Source of the DNA: JBHJOF01 sp050330055
GTDB taxonomy: Bacteria > Pseudomonadota > Alphaproteobacteria > Kiloniellales > JAKSDN01
DNA: 26,212 bases
Direction: 5' to 3'
Assembly (NCBI GenBank): GCA_050330055.1
Contig: JBHJOF010000235.1
Span: forward strand, 1 to 26,212
The notes beneath the pieces are model-generated. The model was not told where the DNA came from. It did no database searches and was given only the letters and a program-made list of their open reading frames with translations. Positions 14,075-21,979 of this stretch are shown here, in pieces; positions within the stretch are counted from its first letter, which is position 1; the number at the start of each line of letters is the position of its first letter. The position numbers were made by a program, and so were the translations under genes.

Positions 14075-16597
14075 TCACCAGTGGTAGGACAGCGTGCCGA
14101 TCACCTGGCGCCCCGGCCCGTAGAAGCAGGAGCCGAAGGCACAGGTCGTGGTGAATTCCTTGTCGAGCAGGTTGGTGGCGGTGACCTGGAAGCTCAGGCT
14201 CTCGCCAAGATCGTAGCTGAGCGCCGCGTCGAACAGGACGAAAGCCGGATTCTCCGAAGTATTTTCCCGATCGTTGTAGCTCGAGCCGACGTAACGCACG
14301 CCGCCGCCCAGACCGAGACCCTGCAAGGGCCCCTCCGGGACGTGGTAGTTCACCCAGGCGGCGGCGCTGTGCTCCGGCACGATCACCGGCCTCTTGCCCT
14401 TGTCGATGTCGTTGCTCTTGGTCACCTCGGCATCGAGATAGGTATAGGAGGCGGCGATGTTCCAGCCGTCGAACAGGCTGGCCTTGGCCTCCAGCTCGAT
14501 GCCGCGCGAGCGGACCTCGCCGGCCTGCACCGAGGCGTTGATGTTGGCCGGATCGCGGGTCAGCACGTTGGTCTTGGTCAGCTGAAAAGCCGAGGCGGTG
14601 AACAGCGCATTGATGGTCGGCGGCTGATACTTCAGGCCGATCTCGTACTGCACCGACTCCTCCGGCTCGAAGGACTCGCCGGAGAAGTCCGTGCCCTCCG
14701 TCGGCACGAAGCCCTCGGTGTAGCTGACATAGGGCGCCAGCCCGTTCTCGAAGAGATAGGTCAGACCGGCGCGGCCGGTGAAGGCGGTGTCGCGCTTGGT
14801 CTCGCTGGTGTTGGCCAGGAGGTCGTCGGTCTGCAGCTCGACCCAACTGTAGCGGCCGCCCAGGGTCAGGATCCAGTTGTCGTAGAGCTCGATCTGGTCC
14901 TGCAGATAGACGCCGATCTGCTCCAGAGTCTGCTCGGTCACCTGGTAGGGCGCGGGAACCGTGGCGCCGCTGTAGACCACGTTGTTGATGTTGAGCGGCG
15001 TGGCGGCGGCCGTGTGGTAGCTGAACTCGTCGACGCTGCGGCTGTAGTCGAAGCCCGCCAGCACGGTCTGGTGGGTCGGGCCCAGCGTGAAGCGTGACTC
15101 GAGCTGGTTGTCGATGGCGAACTGATTGAGGGTATCTGGCGCCGCCCAGACGTAGCGCTGCAGGGTGACGTTGTCCGCGTCCAGAAAGTTCGCCACCACG
15201 GTTTGATAGTCCACGTCGACGTAGGTGTAGCGCGCGGTCTGGCGAAAGCTCCACATGTCGTCGAAGCGGTGCGTCAAGTTGTAGCCGATGGCGAATTGCT
15301 CCTGATCGAACCTGTCGAAGCCGGGCTCGCCCGCCACCACATTGGTCCGTCCGACCACCTCGTTGCCGAAGGTGCCGAAGATGGTGGAACGCGAATCCTT
15401 CATGTAGTCGGTCAGGATCGTCAGGCTGGTGTTCTCGGTGGGCGCCCAGGTCAGGGCGGGCGCGAAGAAGATGCGATCGTTGTCCTGCTCGCTGCCGTCG
15501 TTGTAGTCGAACTCGGTATTGGCGTCGCGCACCAGTCCGGTCAGGCGGAACAGCAGGCTGCCGTCCTCGACGGCGGCGGCGCCCAGGTCGAAGGCGCCCT
15601 GGAAGTGGTTCCAGCTTCCGGCTTCGACCTGCAGCTCCTGGATCATGTCGGCGCGCGGCCGCTTGGTGGTGCGGTCGATCACGCCGCCCGCCTCGGCCTG
15701 GCCATAGAGCGCGCCGCTCGGCCCGCGCATGACGTCGATGCGCTCGATGCCGTAGGGCTCCGTCGTGTAGACCGCGAAGACATTGCCATCCATGCGCAGG
15801 CCGTCGCGGAACGAGCCGGTCGACGCGGAATAGAAACCCCGAATCGTGATCGAATCGTAGCCGCGCGGGTCGACGCCGTAAGCGTCGAGCGAGACACCGG
15901 GGCTGTAGCGCAGGGCCTCGGCGACCGTGTTGACGCCGCGCGCATCCATCTCCTCGCGGCCGATGGTGGAGATCGACTGCGGAGTCTCGACCACCGGCGT
16001 GTCGGTCTTGGTCGCCGCCACCGAGTAGTAGGAGACGTAGCCGTCGGTCGGCAGGTAGGAGGTGATGCTGCGCAGCGCCTCGATCCTGACCGTGTCGAGC
16101 GCAACCACGTCGCCCTCGGACGACTCGCCCTGGACCCCGGCGCCGACCACGACCGAGCTTGCCGAGGCGAAGCGGTAGGACAGCCCGGAGGAGCCCAGGA
16201 GCGTCCGCAGCGCCTCCTCCGCGCTCGCCTCGCCGGCCACGCCCTCGGTCCTGATCCCTGCCACGTCCTCGCTCTTGAAGACCACCTGGATGCCGGTCGC
16301 CTCCGCGAAGGCGAGCAGTGCGCTCGCCAGCTCCTGGGCGGGAATTTCGAAGCGCCACTGCCGCTCCGCCTGGGCCACTTGCGGCGTGGCCTGCTCCAGG
16401 AGCTGCGCCAGCGTCGGCCCCGGGCCGGCGGCGTCACCGGCCATCGCTGGCGGCGCCAGCAGAGAGCCCAGCAGGGCGCCGGCGATGAGCAGCGCCGATC
16501 GCCGTCCACATCTTCCGCGATCCACCCGAGCCGCCTTGCCCGGCCCCCTCCTCCAGCCGGCGTTCTTCCCAGCCCCTGTAGTCTGCCTGTCCAGCAT
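14075..16597 (-). CDS. TonB-dependent siderophore receptor with STN domain
   Basis: This outer-membrane ferric-siderophore receptor of the FpvA/FecA transducer type has 840 residues. A long N-terminus with a signal peptide (LLIAGALLGSLLAPPAMA) leads to an STN signalling domain (about 80-150, RFEIPAQELASALLAFAEATG). The plug begins at TDTPVVETPQSISTIGREEMDARG and includes ERIDVMRGPSGALYGQAEAGGVI. A 22-strand barrel follows, ending GRQVIGTLSYHW with a terminal aromatic residue. The STN domain should contact the FecR-like protein encoded next (16842-17846) and relay substrate binding to the ECF sigma. A CxFGSCF loop near the C-terminus is typical of siderophore receptors. A Fur-like operator lies 60 bases upstream. 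The ligand cannot be named. Confidence 0.93.
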   Translation of the reverse strand: MLDRQTTGAGKNAGWRRGPGKAARVDRGRCGRRSALLIAGALLGSLLAPPAMAGDAAGPGPTLAQLLEQATPQVAQAERQWRFEIPAQELASALLAFAEATGIQVVFKSEDVAGIRTEGVAGEASAEEALRTLLGSSGLSYRFASASSVVVGAGVQGESSEGDVVALDTVRIEALRSITSYLPTDGYVSYYSVAATKTDTPVVETPQSISTIGREEMDARGVNTVAEALRYSPGVSLDAYGVDPRGYDSITIRGFYSASTGSFRDGLRMDGNVFAVYTTEPYGIERIDVMRGPSGALYGQAEAGGVIDRTTKRPRADMIQELQVEAGSWNHFQGAFDLGAAAVEDGSLLFRLTGLVRDANTEFDYNDGSEQDNDRIFFAPALTWAPTENTSLTILTDYMKDSRSTIFGTFGNEVVGRTNVVAGEPGFDRFDQEQFAIGYNLTHRFDDMWSFRQTARYTYVDVDYQTVVANFLDADNVTLQRYVWAAPDTLNQFAIDNQLESRFTLGPTHQTVLAGFDYSRSVDEFSYHTAAATPLNINNVVYSGATVPAPYQVTEQTLEQIGVYLQDQIELYDNWILTLGGRYSWVELQTDDLLANTSETKRDTAFTGRAGLTYLFENGLAPYVSYTEGFVPTEGTDFSGESFEPEESVQYEIGLKYQPPTINALFTASAFQLTKTNVLTRDPANINASVQAGEVRSRGIELEAKASLFDGWNIAASYTYLDAEVTKSNDIDKGKRPVIVPEHSAAAWVNYHVPEGPLQGLGLGGGVRYVGSSYNDRENTSENPAFVLFDAALSYDLGESLSFQVTATNLLDKEFTTTCAFGSCFYGPGRQVIGTLSYHW

Positions 16598-16653
16598 GCG
16601 CTTGCCCCATCCCCCGGGAGGTTCGCCGGCTTGCCCGGCTCCCCACTTCCTTG

Positions 16654-16676
16654 CAAATGCGACCCATTCGCATTTG
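16654..16676. promoter_or_regulatory. Fur-like operator before the receptor gene
   Basis: CAAATGCGA and TCGCATTTG form a perfect 9-bp inverted repeat with a 5-base spacer. The inner 15 bases TGCGACCCATTCGCA (16658-16672) match TGCAACTTATTCGCA ahead of the ECF sigma gene at 12 of 15 positions. A repeated dyad before two genes of one iron cassette is what a Fur-family repressor site should look like. Regulator identity is inference. Confidence 0.6.
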
Positions 16677-16761
16677 TCTCCGAGGGATAGACGGCTGAGC
16701 GCGGCGGCTACCTAACCCCCCGCGATGGCGTTTCCTGAATTTTCCCGGCTGGGGCTGCGCC

Positions 16762-16826
16762 CCGGGGACTGTCCCCGGTGCGCGGAAGAACTGGCCCGGG
16801 GACAGCCCCCTTCGGGGACAGTCTCC
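16762..16826. repeat. GGGGAC/GTCCCC palindromic repeat unit
   Basis: A perfect palindrome, CCGGGGAC-T-GTCCCCGG (16762-16778), is followed by a second set of GGGGACAG units (16797-16823), so several alternative hairpins can form. It lies just downstream of the FecR-like gene (stop at 16842, minus strand) and may act as its terminator. Such units are typical dispersed intergenic repeats. Confidence 0.55.
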
Positions 16827-16841
16827 TCCCATCGCGCCTGC

Positions 16842-17846
16842 TCAGCGCAGCACGGTCAGGAAGGGCGTCACCTGATAGGCGGTCAGGCCATGGGTCGCCG
16901 CCAGGGCGGCGATTCCGTCCGCCAGCCTGTCGAGGTCGACGACGCCGCTGATCGGCCGATAGGCGCCGCCCTCGCCCAGCAGCAGGATGCGGCCGGGGTG
17001 GTAGCGCTCCAGCTCCTGCAGGGCCTCGGCCAGGGGGCGGTCGACGAACACCACCCGGCCCTGCCGCCAGGCCAGGCCGCGCTCGCCGTTGACGGCAAAG
17101 CGCTCGCCGAGCCGGCCGTCGCTGGCGTAGCGCACGCCCTCGCCGGCTTTCAGGGCGATGCCCTGGTCCGGCTGGCCCTCGGTCGAGACCGCCACCTGGC
17201 CCTCGGTCACCGCGACGCTGGCGCCCTCGGCATCGCGGCGCACGGCGTAGGCAGTGCCGAGCGCCTCGCTCACGCCGCCTAGGGCCTGCACCTGGAAGGG
17301 CCGCCGCGGGTCCGGCGCGACCTCGAAGTAGGCCTCGCCCTCGAGCAGCTCGACCCGGCGCTGCGCCGGCCCGAAGCGCAGCCGGATGGCGCTGTTGCGG
17401 TTCAGGGTCGCCTGGCTGCCGTCGGGCAGCGCGACCTGCCTGATGCCGTCGCTGCCGCTCGCATAGTCGGCCCGCAGGGCGGTCGAGATCTCGGGTGCTA
17501 TGACCAGCAACAGCAGGCAGGCCGCCAGTGCCCCCAGGATGCTCAAGGGGGCAACCAGCGACGCGCGCCGGCACAGACCCATCGGCCGCCGCGCTCGGGC
17601 CTCGTCTTGCGCAGAACCGGGCTCCGCGCTGGACCGCGCCAAGCGCTCGAAGGTGGGCTCGAGAGCGGCCAGGCGGTGCCAGAAGGCGCGCTCGCGATCG
17701 AAGGCGCGCTCGTGACACGGCGACTGCTGCAGCCACGCCTCGAAGCGGGACAGCTCGCCCGCCGTCATTGCGCCCGAGGCGAGGCACACCAGCCAAGCCC
17801 TGGCCTGCTCGGCCGCCTGCTCGCCATCACCAAGGCCCGTTGTCAT
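16842..17846 (-). CDS. FecR-family anti-sigma/regulator
   Basis: This inner-membrane sigma regulator has 334 residues. A cytoplasmic DUF4880 segment (ARAWLVCLASGAMTAGELSRFEAWL...HERAFD) would hold the ECF sigma. One membrane helix (SILGALAACLLLLVIAP) follows, then a periplasmic FecR domain (QVALPDGSQATLNRNSAIRLRF...ELLEGEAYFEV). The C-terminal STN/DUF4974-like part (FVDRPLAEALQELERYHPGRI) would contact the receptor's signalling domain. I chose ATG17846, where homology-like sequence begins; the longer frame to 18029 is rich in Arg/Pro and overlaps the sigma gene. It stands between the ECF sigma and receptor genes in the standard Fec order, with a 172-base gap from the sigma gene. Confidence 0.9.
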   Translation of the reverse strand: MTTGLGDGEQAAEQARAWLVCLASGAMTAGELSRFEAWLQQSPCHERAFDRERAFWHRLAALEPTFERLARSSAEPGSAQDEARARRPMGLCRRASLVAPLSILGALAACLLLLVIAPEISTALRADYASGSDGIRQVALPDGSQATLNRNSAIRLRFGPAQRRVELLEGEAYFEVAPDPRRPFQVQALGGVSEALGTAYAVRRDAEGASVAVTEGQVAVSTEGQPDQGIALKAGEGVRYASDGRLGERFAVNGERGLAWRQGRVVFVDRPLAEALQELERYHPGRILLLGEGGAYRPISGVVDLDRLADGIAALAATHGLTAYQVTPFLTVLR

Positions 17847-18018
17847 GGCAGCCCCTGCGTCCCTGCCGCGCGGTCGACCGCATAAGGCCGATCCGGCGCG
17901 ATCCGTCTCGCAGGTAAGACGGATCGGAGGCGGCACGTCCCAACCGTCGCTGGTTGAATTTTTCGCCGGCTTGCGATCACGATCGCGCGAGCGGGGCTTC
18001 GGCATCACGGCCCGTTCC

Positions 18019-18519
18019 TCACGGCTCATGGCGATGGGCCGCCAGCGTGGCCAGGGCCTTGCGAATGTGCTTTTCCACCGCGGTCTGCGAGATGCCCAGC
18101 GCCTGGGCGATCTCGCGCTGCGTCAGGCCGTCGAAGCGGTTGAGCTTGAAGATGCGCCGCGTCGTCGGCGTCAGGCGCTCGACCACCTGGACCAGGTCGC
18201 GCAGCTCCTGCTGCGCCATGACCCGGCGCTCGGGCGAGAGGGTCTCGGCGCCGCCCCGGAGATGCGCCTCGACCGCCGCCAGCAGGCCGGCCCGGCGCTG
18301 CTCGCGGCGCTGGTGATCGGTCACCAGGTTGGCCGCCATGCGGAACAGGTAGGCTCGCGCGTTGCTCACCTCGAGGCCGCCCTCCAGCGCCGAGAGCTTG
18401 AGGAACAGCTCCTGCGCCAGGTCATGCGCCGTGAAGCGGCAGCGCAGCCGCGCCGCCATGAAGGCGACCAGGGCCCTCTCGTGTTCCTGAAAGACGCGGA
18501 GCAGGCGCGGATGGGCCAT
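18019..18519 (-). CDS. ECF sigma factor, FecI-like
   Basis: This sigma-70-family extracytoplasmic-function factor has 166 residues. Region 2 is HDLAQELFLKLSALEGG...NARAYLFRMAANLVTDHQRR. Region 4 is LTPTTRRIFKLNRFDGLTQREIAQALGISQTAVEKHIRKAL with its helix-turn-helix. It should transcribe the receptor gene when the siderophore signal passes through the receptor and FecR. ATG18519 begins the homologous part; the frame is open to 18630. A Fur-like dyad lies about 150 bases upstream. Confidence 0.9.
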   Translation of the reverse strand: MAHPRLLRVFQEHERALVAFMAARLRCRFTAHDLAQELFLKLSALEGGLEVSNARAYLFRMAANLVTDHQRREQRRAGLLAAVEAHLRGGAETLSPERRVMAQQELRDLVQVVERLTPTTRRIFKLNRFDGLTQREIAQALGISQTAVEKHIRKALATLAAHRHEP

Positions 18520-18665
18520 GCGGCAGCTCGTCCAACGAGGTCGTCCCAACGGGGCGAAGCTTGGCCTGGGATCGCGCTTGGCCCGGCACTGGACTGGACT
18601 GGAAGGGGCCGAGAAGGACTGGAGCGGCAAGCCTCACGGAAGCAAGGCCTGCAGTCTATTGATAG

Positions 18666-18680
18666 TGCAACTTATTCGCA
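18666..18680. promoter_or_regulatory. Fur-like operator before the ECF sigma gene
   Basis: TGCAACTTATTCGCA is a partial dyad in an AT-rich patch (TTGATAGTGCAACTTATTCG around it). It shares 12 of 15 bases with the operator at 16658-16672. The match between two sites of one cassette supports iron control. Confidence 0.5.
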
Positions 18681-18767
18681 ATATGAGGTTTGGATGACCA
18701 AGTTCGAGCCGCGACACCCGCAGACAGGGACAGAGCTTCTAGTGATCGGGAGCCGAACTTGAGGCAA

Positions 18768-19178
18768 TCACGTCCTGCCCGCCACAAAGTCGGCCGGCGA
18801 AACGGCCGTATCCGGAAAGGCGTCGGTAATCTTGCTGTCCTGGGTCACCAACTTTATGTGGAAGCTTCGCGCGAGCGCGACGAATTCGCAGTCGTAGGCC
18901 GAGCAGGAGCTTTGATCGACCAGCGTCAGGACATCGCGCGCGCCCACCTCGTACTCCTTGTCCTGAAGAAGCGCTTCCGCCTCCGCCTGAAGGGTGACGG
19001 CCTCCTCGAGGGTAATCAGGGACCTACGCAGGTAGAGGGCGAGCACGTTGCGCATCTCGCTGCGCCACAGGATAGGCGCGATCCAATCGGGATCGGCGCT
19101 GAAGAGGCGCTCGGCCAGCGCGGTATGCGGGGAGGGCAGCAGGAGATAGGCGATGACGTTGGTGTCGGCGACGATCAC
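18768..19178 (-). CDS. PIN-domain toxin, VapC/FitB-type
   Basis: This PIN-domain ribonuclease toxin has 136 residues. The first catalytic Asp lies in MIVADTNVIAYLLLP, the Glu in WRSEMRNVLALYL, and later acids in SAYDCEFVALAR and VTQDSKI; all four positions are present, so it should be active. GTG19178 overlaps the stop of the antitoxin gene (GTGA), the usual translational coupling. The pair lies outside the tRNA-bounded element, so it belongs to the resident chromosome. A second, broken copy is at 23926-24334. Confidence 0.88.
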   Translation of the reverse strand: MIVADTNVIAYLLLPSPHTALAERLFSADPDWIAPILWRSEMRNVLALYLRRSLITLEEAVTLQAEAEALLQDKEYEVGARDVLTLVDQSSCSAYDCEFVALARSFHIKLVTQDSKITDAFPDTAVSPADFVAGRT

Positions 19179-19417
19179 GGCCGGCCTTCGTCGATCGCCT
19201 CGAGGATCTCCTCTGCGCTGACCGCCTGCGGGTCGAACCGGGGGCGCAGGCTGCGAATGCGCGCGAGGCGCTCCTCGGGGGTGATCCTCTTCGGCCCCAG
19301 GACCGTCTCCAGGCAGTGGATCAGCTCGCTGTTGACCGACCGGCGATGCGCCCGGGCTTGCCGCTTCAGGCGCTCATAGAGATCGTCGGGGATGTTCTTG
19401 AGCGTAATACTGGTCAT
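19175..19417 (-). CDS. Ribbon-helix-helix antitoxin, VapB/FitA-type
   Basis: This 80-residue antitoxin begins MTSITLKNIPDDLYERLKRQARAHRRSVNSEL, a ribbon-helix-helix DNA-binding domain. The acidic C-terminal tail (SAEEILEAIDEGRP) is expected to wrap the toxin. ATG19417 is chosen over the longer frame because the domain starts there and the operator lies 27 bases upstream. Confidence 0.88.
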   Translation of the reverse strand: MTSITLKNIPDDLYERLKRQARAHRRSVNSELIHCLETVLGPKRITPEERLARIRSLRPRFDPQAVSAEEILEAIDEGRP

Positions 19418-19443
19418 GCGTCGGCTCCCAGGATGCACTATGG

Positions 19444-19456
19444 AACCATTATGGTT
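19444..19456. promoter_or_regulatory. Operator of the resident vapBC locus
   Basis: AACCAT-T-ATGGTT is a perfect 6-1-6 palindrome ending 26 bases before the antitoxin start. The equivalent site before the second locus (24601-24613) is AACCA-ACG-TGGTT at the same distance. The minus-strand CATAAT inside it can serve as the -10, so antitoxin binding would block transcription. Confidence 0.6.
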
Positions 19457-19647
19457 TTTCTCGCGAGAATTTTCAAGCGGACTGGGGGCTTCCTGTCTGG
19501 GCGACAGTGCTGTAGCGGGCCCAGCGGAGCATCCCATCGGCCGCCGATCGAGCCTGCGAGCCGACTACAGCCGGGTCGCCCCCGTCGGGTACCCGTTACT
19601 CCCCAACGATCTTCAGGTTGCTGCAGATAAAAAATAGCCTCTTTCCC

Positions 19648-19676
19648 TTGATAGGCTTAAATCCATCGAATATATA
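19648..19676 (+). promoter_or_regulatory. Sigma-70 promoter
   Basis: TTGATA (19648-19653), a 17-base spacer and TATATA (19671-19676) stand 30 bases before the SeqA/RAMA-like gene, giving a leader of about 22 bases with GGAGG. Confidence 0.65.
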
Positions 19677-19705
19677 TATTCCATGTTTTGAACGTGGAGG
19701 TCACT

Positions 19706-20182
19706 ATGGACCAGTTTCGCAATATCGAAATCGACTTCGACGTCCACAAGCGAATTGAGATGGACAGAAGGAGCTTTGGCGAAGCGCCTAACGCGGTGCT
19801 GCGGAGGCTCCTCGGCATTGACAAGGAGGGGCCGAAAAACGGGGAGGCCCCTGTGCCGGTGGCTGAGGGGCCCGGGGGCCGCCCCTGGTCCGGCAAGGGT
19901 GTCTCCCTTCCGCACGGGACCAACGTCCGTATGGAGTACAACGGGCGGGTCCACACCGGACGGATCGAGGACGGGCGATGGACGGTGGAGGGCAAAGCCT
20001 TCAGCAGCCCCTCAGCAGCCGCTGGGGGTGTGGCTACGACCAAGAGCGGCAAACACCCGAGCCTCGATGGCTGGATTTACTGGCAGGTGAGGCTGCCCGG
20101 AGAGCACGACTGGGTCGCCCTTGCCGAGCTGCGGCGCCGGGCGACCGGCGCTGTTCCCTCATTCAGTCTGAGCGACTTCTAG
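19706..20182 (+). CDS. SeqA-N-like plus RAMA-like DNA-binding protein
   Basis: The 158-residue protein has two parts. Residues 1-40 (IEIDFDVHKRIEMD...PNAVLRRLLGI) resemble the SeqA N-terminal or ribbon-helix-helix-type dimerisation segment. Residues 68-150 resemble a RAMA domain (restriction-adenine-methylase associated): LPHGTNVRMEYNGRVHTGRIEDG, then FSSPSAAA, DGWIYWQVR and DWVALAELR. A charged/Pro linker lies between. RAMA domains are thought to recognise modified DNA, so this could be a small methylation-sensing regulator; that is inference. ATG19706 has GGAGG six bases upstream and a good promoter. It sits between the resident vapBC and the tRNA fragment that ends the integrated element. 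Confidence 0.65.
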   Translation: MDQFRNIEIDFDVHKRIEMDRRSFGEAPNAVLRRLLGIDKEGPKNGEAPVPVAEGPGGRPWSGKGVSLPHGTNVRMEYNGRVHTGRIEDGRWTVEGKAFSSPSAAAGGVATTKSGKHPSLDGWIYWQVRLPGEHDWVALAELRRRATGAVPSFSLSDF

Positions 20183-20241
20183 CGTCCGCGCCAAAGACGA
20201 AGGGCTCCGGCTTCAACGCCCGCCGGGGCCCTTGGAGGAAC

Positions 20242-20286
20242 TGGTGGGCGCACAAGGACTCGAACCTTGGACCCGCTGATTAAGAG
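20242..20286 (-). tRNA. 3' part of tRNA-Lys(CTT), attachment-site remnant
   Basis: Read on the minus strand, the 45 bases give CTCTTAATCAG (anticodon loop with CTT and the 3' side of the anticodon stem), GGGTC variable loop, the T-arm AGGTTCGAGTCCT, the acceptor strand TGCGCCC and an encoded ACCA. The expected D-arm and 5' acceptor half are absent: after position 20286 the sequence changes completely. This is the classic 3' tRNA core left at one end of an integrated element. The integrase at 20430 is adjacent. The intact tRNA-Lys should lie at the other end of the element, right of the window. Confidence 0.85.
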
Positions 20287-20331
20287 TTCCCCCGGGAGCC
20301 TTCTCAGGGCAGAACATAGCGACACGAGTTC

Positions 20332-20340
20332 CTGATTAAG
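20332..20340. repeat. Direct repeat of att-core edge
   Basis: CTGATTAAG repeats the bases at 20276-20284 inside the tRNA fragment. It lies between that fragment and the integrase gene, where arm-type integrase or excisionase sites are found. Nine bases could also be chance. Confidence 0.3.
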
Positions 20341-20343
20341 CTC

Positions 20344-20371
20344 TTGAAATTCCTTATATTATCTGTATCAT
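20344..20371 (+). promoter_or_regulatory. Sigma-70 promoter of the integrase gene
   Basis: TTGAAA (20344-20349), a 16-base spacer and TATCAT (20366-20371) precede GTG20430 in an AT-rich patch. Confidence 0.5.
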
Positions 20372-20429
20372 AGCTGCTCATAGAAATTCGCTCCTACGCG
20401 CCCAATTCATGTGACTAAGGAGAGACTAA

Positions 20430-21596
20430 GTGGCGAGGCTTGGGCTCACTGATATTTCGGTTCGCGCCGTGAAGCCGCCAGCGACCGGCCAGGTGACGTA
20501 CTGGGACAAGGCGCTCCCCAGCTTCGGCTTGCGCGTTTCCCAGGGCGGCACCAAGAGCTTCGTCGTCATGTACGGCGCCACCCGTCAGCTTACAACCATC
20601 GGCCGTTATCCCGTCCTCAAGCTTTCTGACGCCAGAAAGGAGGCCAAGCGGCTCCTTGCGGAACACACGCTCGGCAGGCGCCGTCCGCAGAATATCACCT
20701 TCGACGAGGCCAAGCGGAGGTATCTCGCGGCGTCGGCGTTGAAGAACAAGCCGCGCACGACCTACGACTACACGCGCCTGCTCAATCGCCACTTCAAGCT
20801 TGGCCGTACGATGATGGGAGACATCACGCAGTACGACATCATGCGGCGCGTTCAGAAGCTCTCGAAAACACCGGCGGAGCAGAACTACGCCTTTGCCGCC
20901 ATCAAGATCTTCTTCCGCTGGGCCAAGCGGAACAACTACATCGATCACAATCCGCTTGCCGACCTGCCGATGCCGGCCGCCAAGAAGTCGCGCGACCGCG
21001 TTCTGGCGCCTGTGGAGTTGGCGGAGGTGTACCGCAAGGCGCTCGCCTACGGATACCCTTTCGGCCCGATCGTTGCGCTACTCGTGCTCACCGGCCAGCG
21101 ACGGGGCGAGATAGGCGGCCTCAAGTGGTCATGGATCGACCGCCAGGCGCAAACCATCACGCTTCCGGCCGGTTTCGCGAAGAACAAGCGCGAGCACACC
21201 TTTCCCTATGGTGACCTGGCCGCGAAGATCATCGATGACCTGCCGGTGTTCGTGGACGGCCCGCCGGAAAGGCAGGACTATCTGTTTCCTGCGGCCTGCG
21301 CCCATGTGCGGGGAAAGCCCACGGGCTCATACAACGGCTGGACCAAGACCAAGCCTTTGTTTGACGCGACCCTGGAGGACGTGGCGCCCTCCGCCCTCCC
21401 CGACCTGCGACGCACATTCAGCTCCTCCCTCGCCGCCCTCGGCACGCCGATCCATGTAACCGAGAAGCTGCTCAACCACGTCTCCGGGACGGTGTCCGGA
21501 GTCGCCGCCATCTATAACCGGCACACCTACATGGACGAGATGCGCAAAGCGATTACCGACTACGAAGAAACTCTCGCGACGCTGGTAGATTCCTGA
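20430..21596 (+). CDS. Tyrosine site-specific integrase (DUF4102-type)
   Basis: This phage/island integrase has 388 residues. The N-terminus (LTDISVRAVKPPATGQVTYWDKALPSFGLRVSQGGTKSFV) is the arm-binding DUF4102 segment. A SAM-like core-binding domain follows, then the catalytic domain with Arg in LTGQRRGEIGGL, Lys in FAKNKREH, Arg in LPDLRRTFSS, His in LLNHVSG and the nucleophile Tyr in IYNRHTY. The usual HxxR box reads PxxR, a replaced His. GTG20430 has AAGGAGAG six bases upstream. It stands 144 bases from the tRNA-Lys 3' fragment, which identifies the probable attachment site. Confidence 0.92.
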   Translation: MARLGLTDISVRAVKPPATGQVTYWDKALPSFGLRVSQGGTKSFVVMYGATRQLTTIGRYPVLKLSDARKEAKRLLAEHTLGRRRPQNITFDEAKRRYLAASALKNKPRTTYDYTRLLNRHFKLGRTMMGDITQYDIMRRVQKLSKTPAEQNYAFAAIKIFFRWAKRNNYIDHNPLADLPMPAAKKSRDRVLAPVELAEVYRKALAYGYPFGPIVALLVLTGQRRGEIGGLKWSWIDRQAQTITLPAGFAKNKREHTFPYGDLAAKIIDDLPVFVDGPPERQDYLFPAACAHVRGKPTGSYNGWTKTKPLFDATLEDVAPSALPDLRRTFSSSLAALGTPIHVTEKLLNHVSGTVSGVAAIYNRHTYMDEMRKAITDYEETLATLVDS

Positions 21597-21631
21597 TAGA
21601 CTGCACGCGCCCAGGGCTCGTCAACCCAGGG

Positions 21632-21657
21632 GCATCGCGATGCTCCCAACTTGGGAG
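21632..21657. promoter_or_regulatory. Twin palindromes before alpA
   Basis: GCATCGCGATGC (21632-21643) runs directly into CTCCCAA-C-TTGGGAG (21643-21657). The second palindrome contains the GGGAG ribosome site of the AlpA gene (ATG at 21665). An operator or a translational hairpin is possible. Confidence 0.45.
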
Positions 21658-21664
21658 TTCCGCG

Positions 21665-21862
21665 ATGCGGTTACTATCAAAGCGTCAGCTTCGGGAGATC
21701 GTGCTCTATAGCCCTCAGCACATCCAGCGGCTCGAGAACGCCGGGAAGTTCCCCAAGCGGATCCGACTCGGCCAGAACCGGGTCGGCTGGATCGAGGATG
21801 AGGTCCTGGCATGGCTCCAGGAACGCATCGACGCCCGCGATATGCCCACCGACGCTCCCTGA
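21665..21862 (+). CDS. AlpA-family excisionase/regulator
   Basis: This 65-residue AlpA-like helix-turn-helix protein (MRLLSKRQLREIVLYSPQHIQRLENAGKFPKRIRLGQNRVGWIEDEVLAWLQERI) is of the type that regulates or directs excision of prophage-like elements. LLSKRQL, the recognition helix SPQHIQRLENAGKFPKRI and GWIEDEVLAWL follow the family pattern closely. It lies 68 bases after the integrase stop and is followed by a terminator. Confidence 0.88.
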   Translation: MRLLSKRQLREIVLYSPQHIQRLENAGKFPKRIRLGQNRVGWIEDEVLAWLQERIDARDMPTDAP

Positions 21863-21870
21863 CGGGAGAC

Positions 21871-21905
21871 GGGGGACGGCCGCAACGCCGTCCCCCTCCA
21901 TTTTT
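21871..21905 (+). terminator. Rho-independent terminator
   Basis: GGGGGACGGC and GCCGTCCCCC form a perfect 10-bp stem with a 6-base loop, followed after four bases by TTTTT. It lies nine bases after the AlpA stop and separates integrase/AlpA from the restriction gene. Confidence 0.75.
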
Positions 21906-21979
21906 GCCTGCCGATCATTCACGACCTGGCACGGGTTCGGTTAGAGATGTGGTAGGGCGCTGGGAAAAGGAGGGGCGTC

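Noticed and set aside
13980..16358. 792-residue minus-strand frame over the TonB receptor gene
   Set aside because: Arg/Gly/His-rich shadow of the receptor frame.
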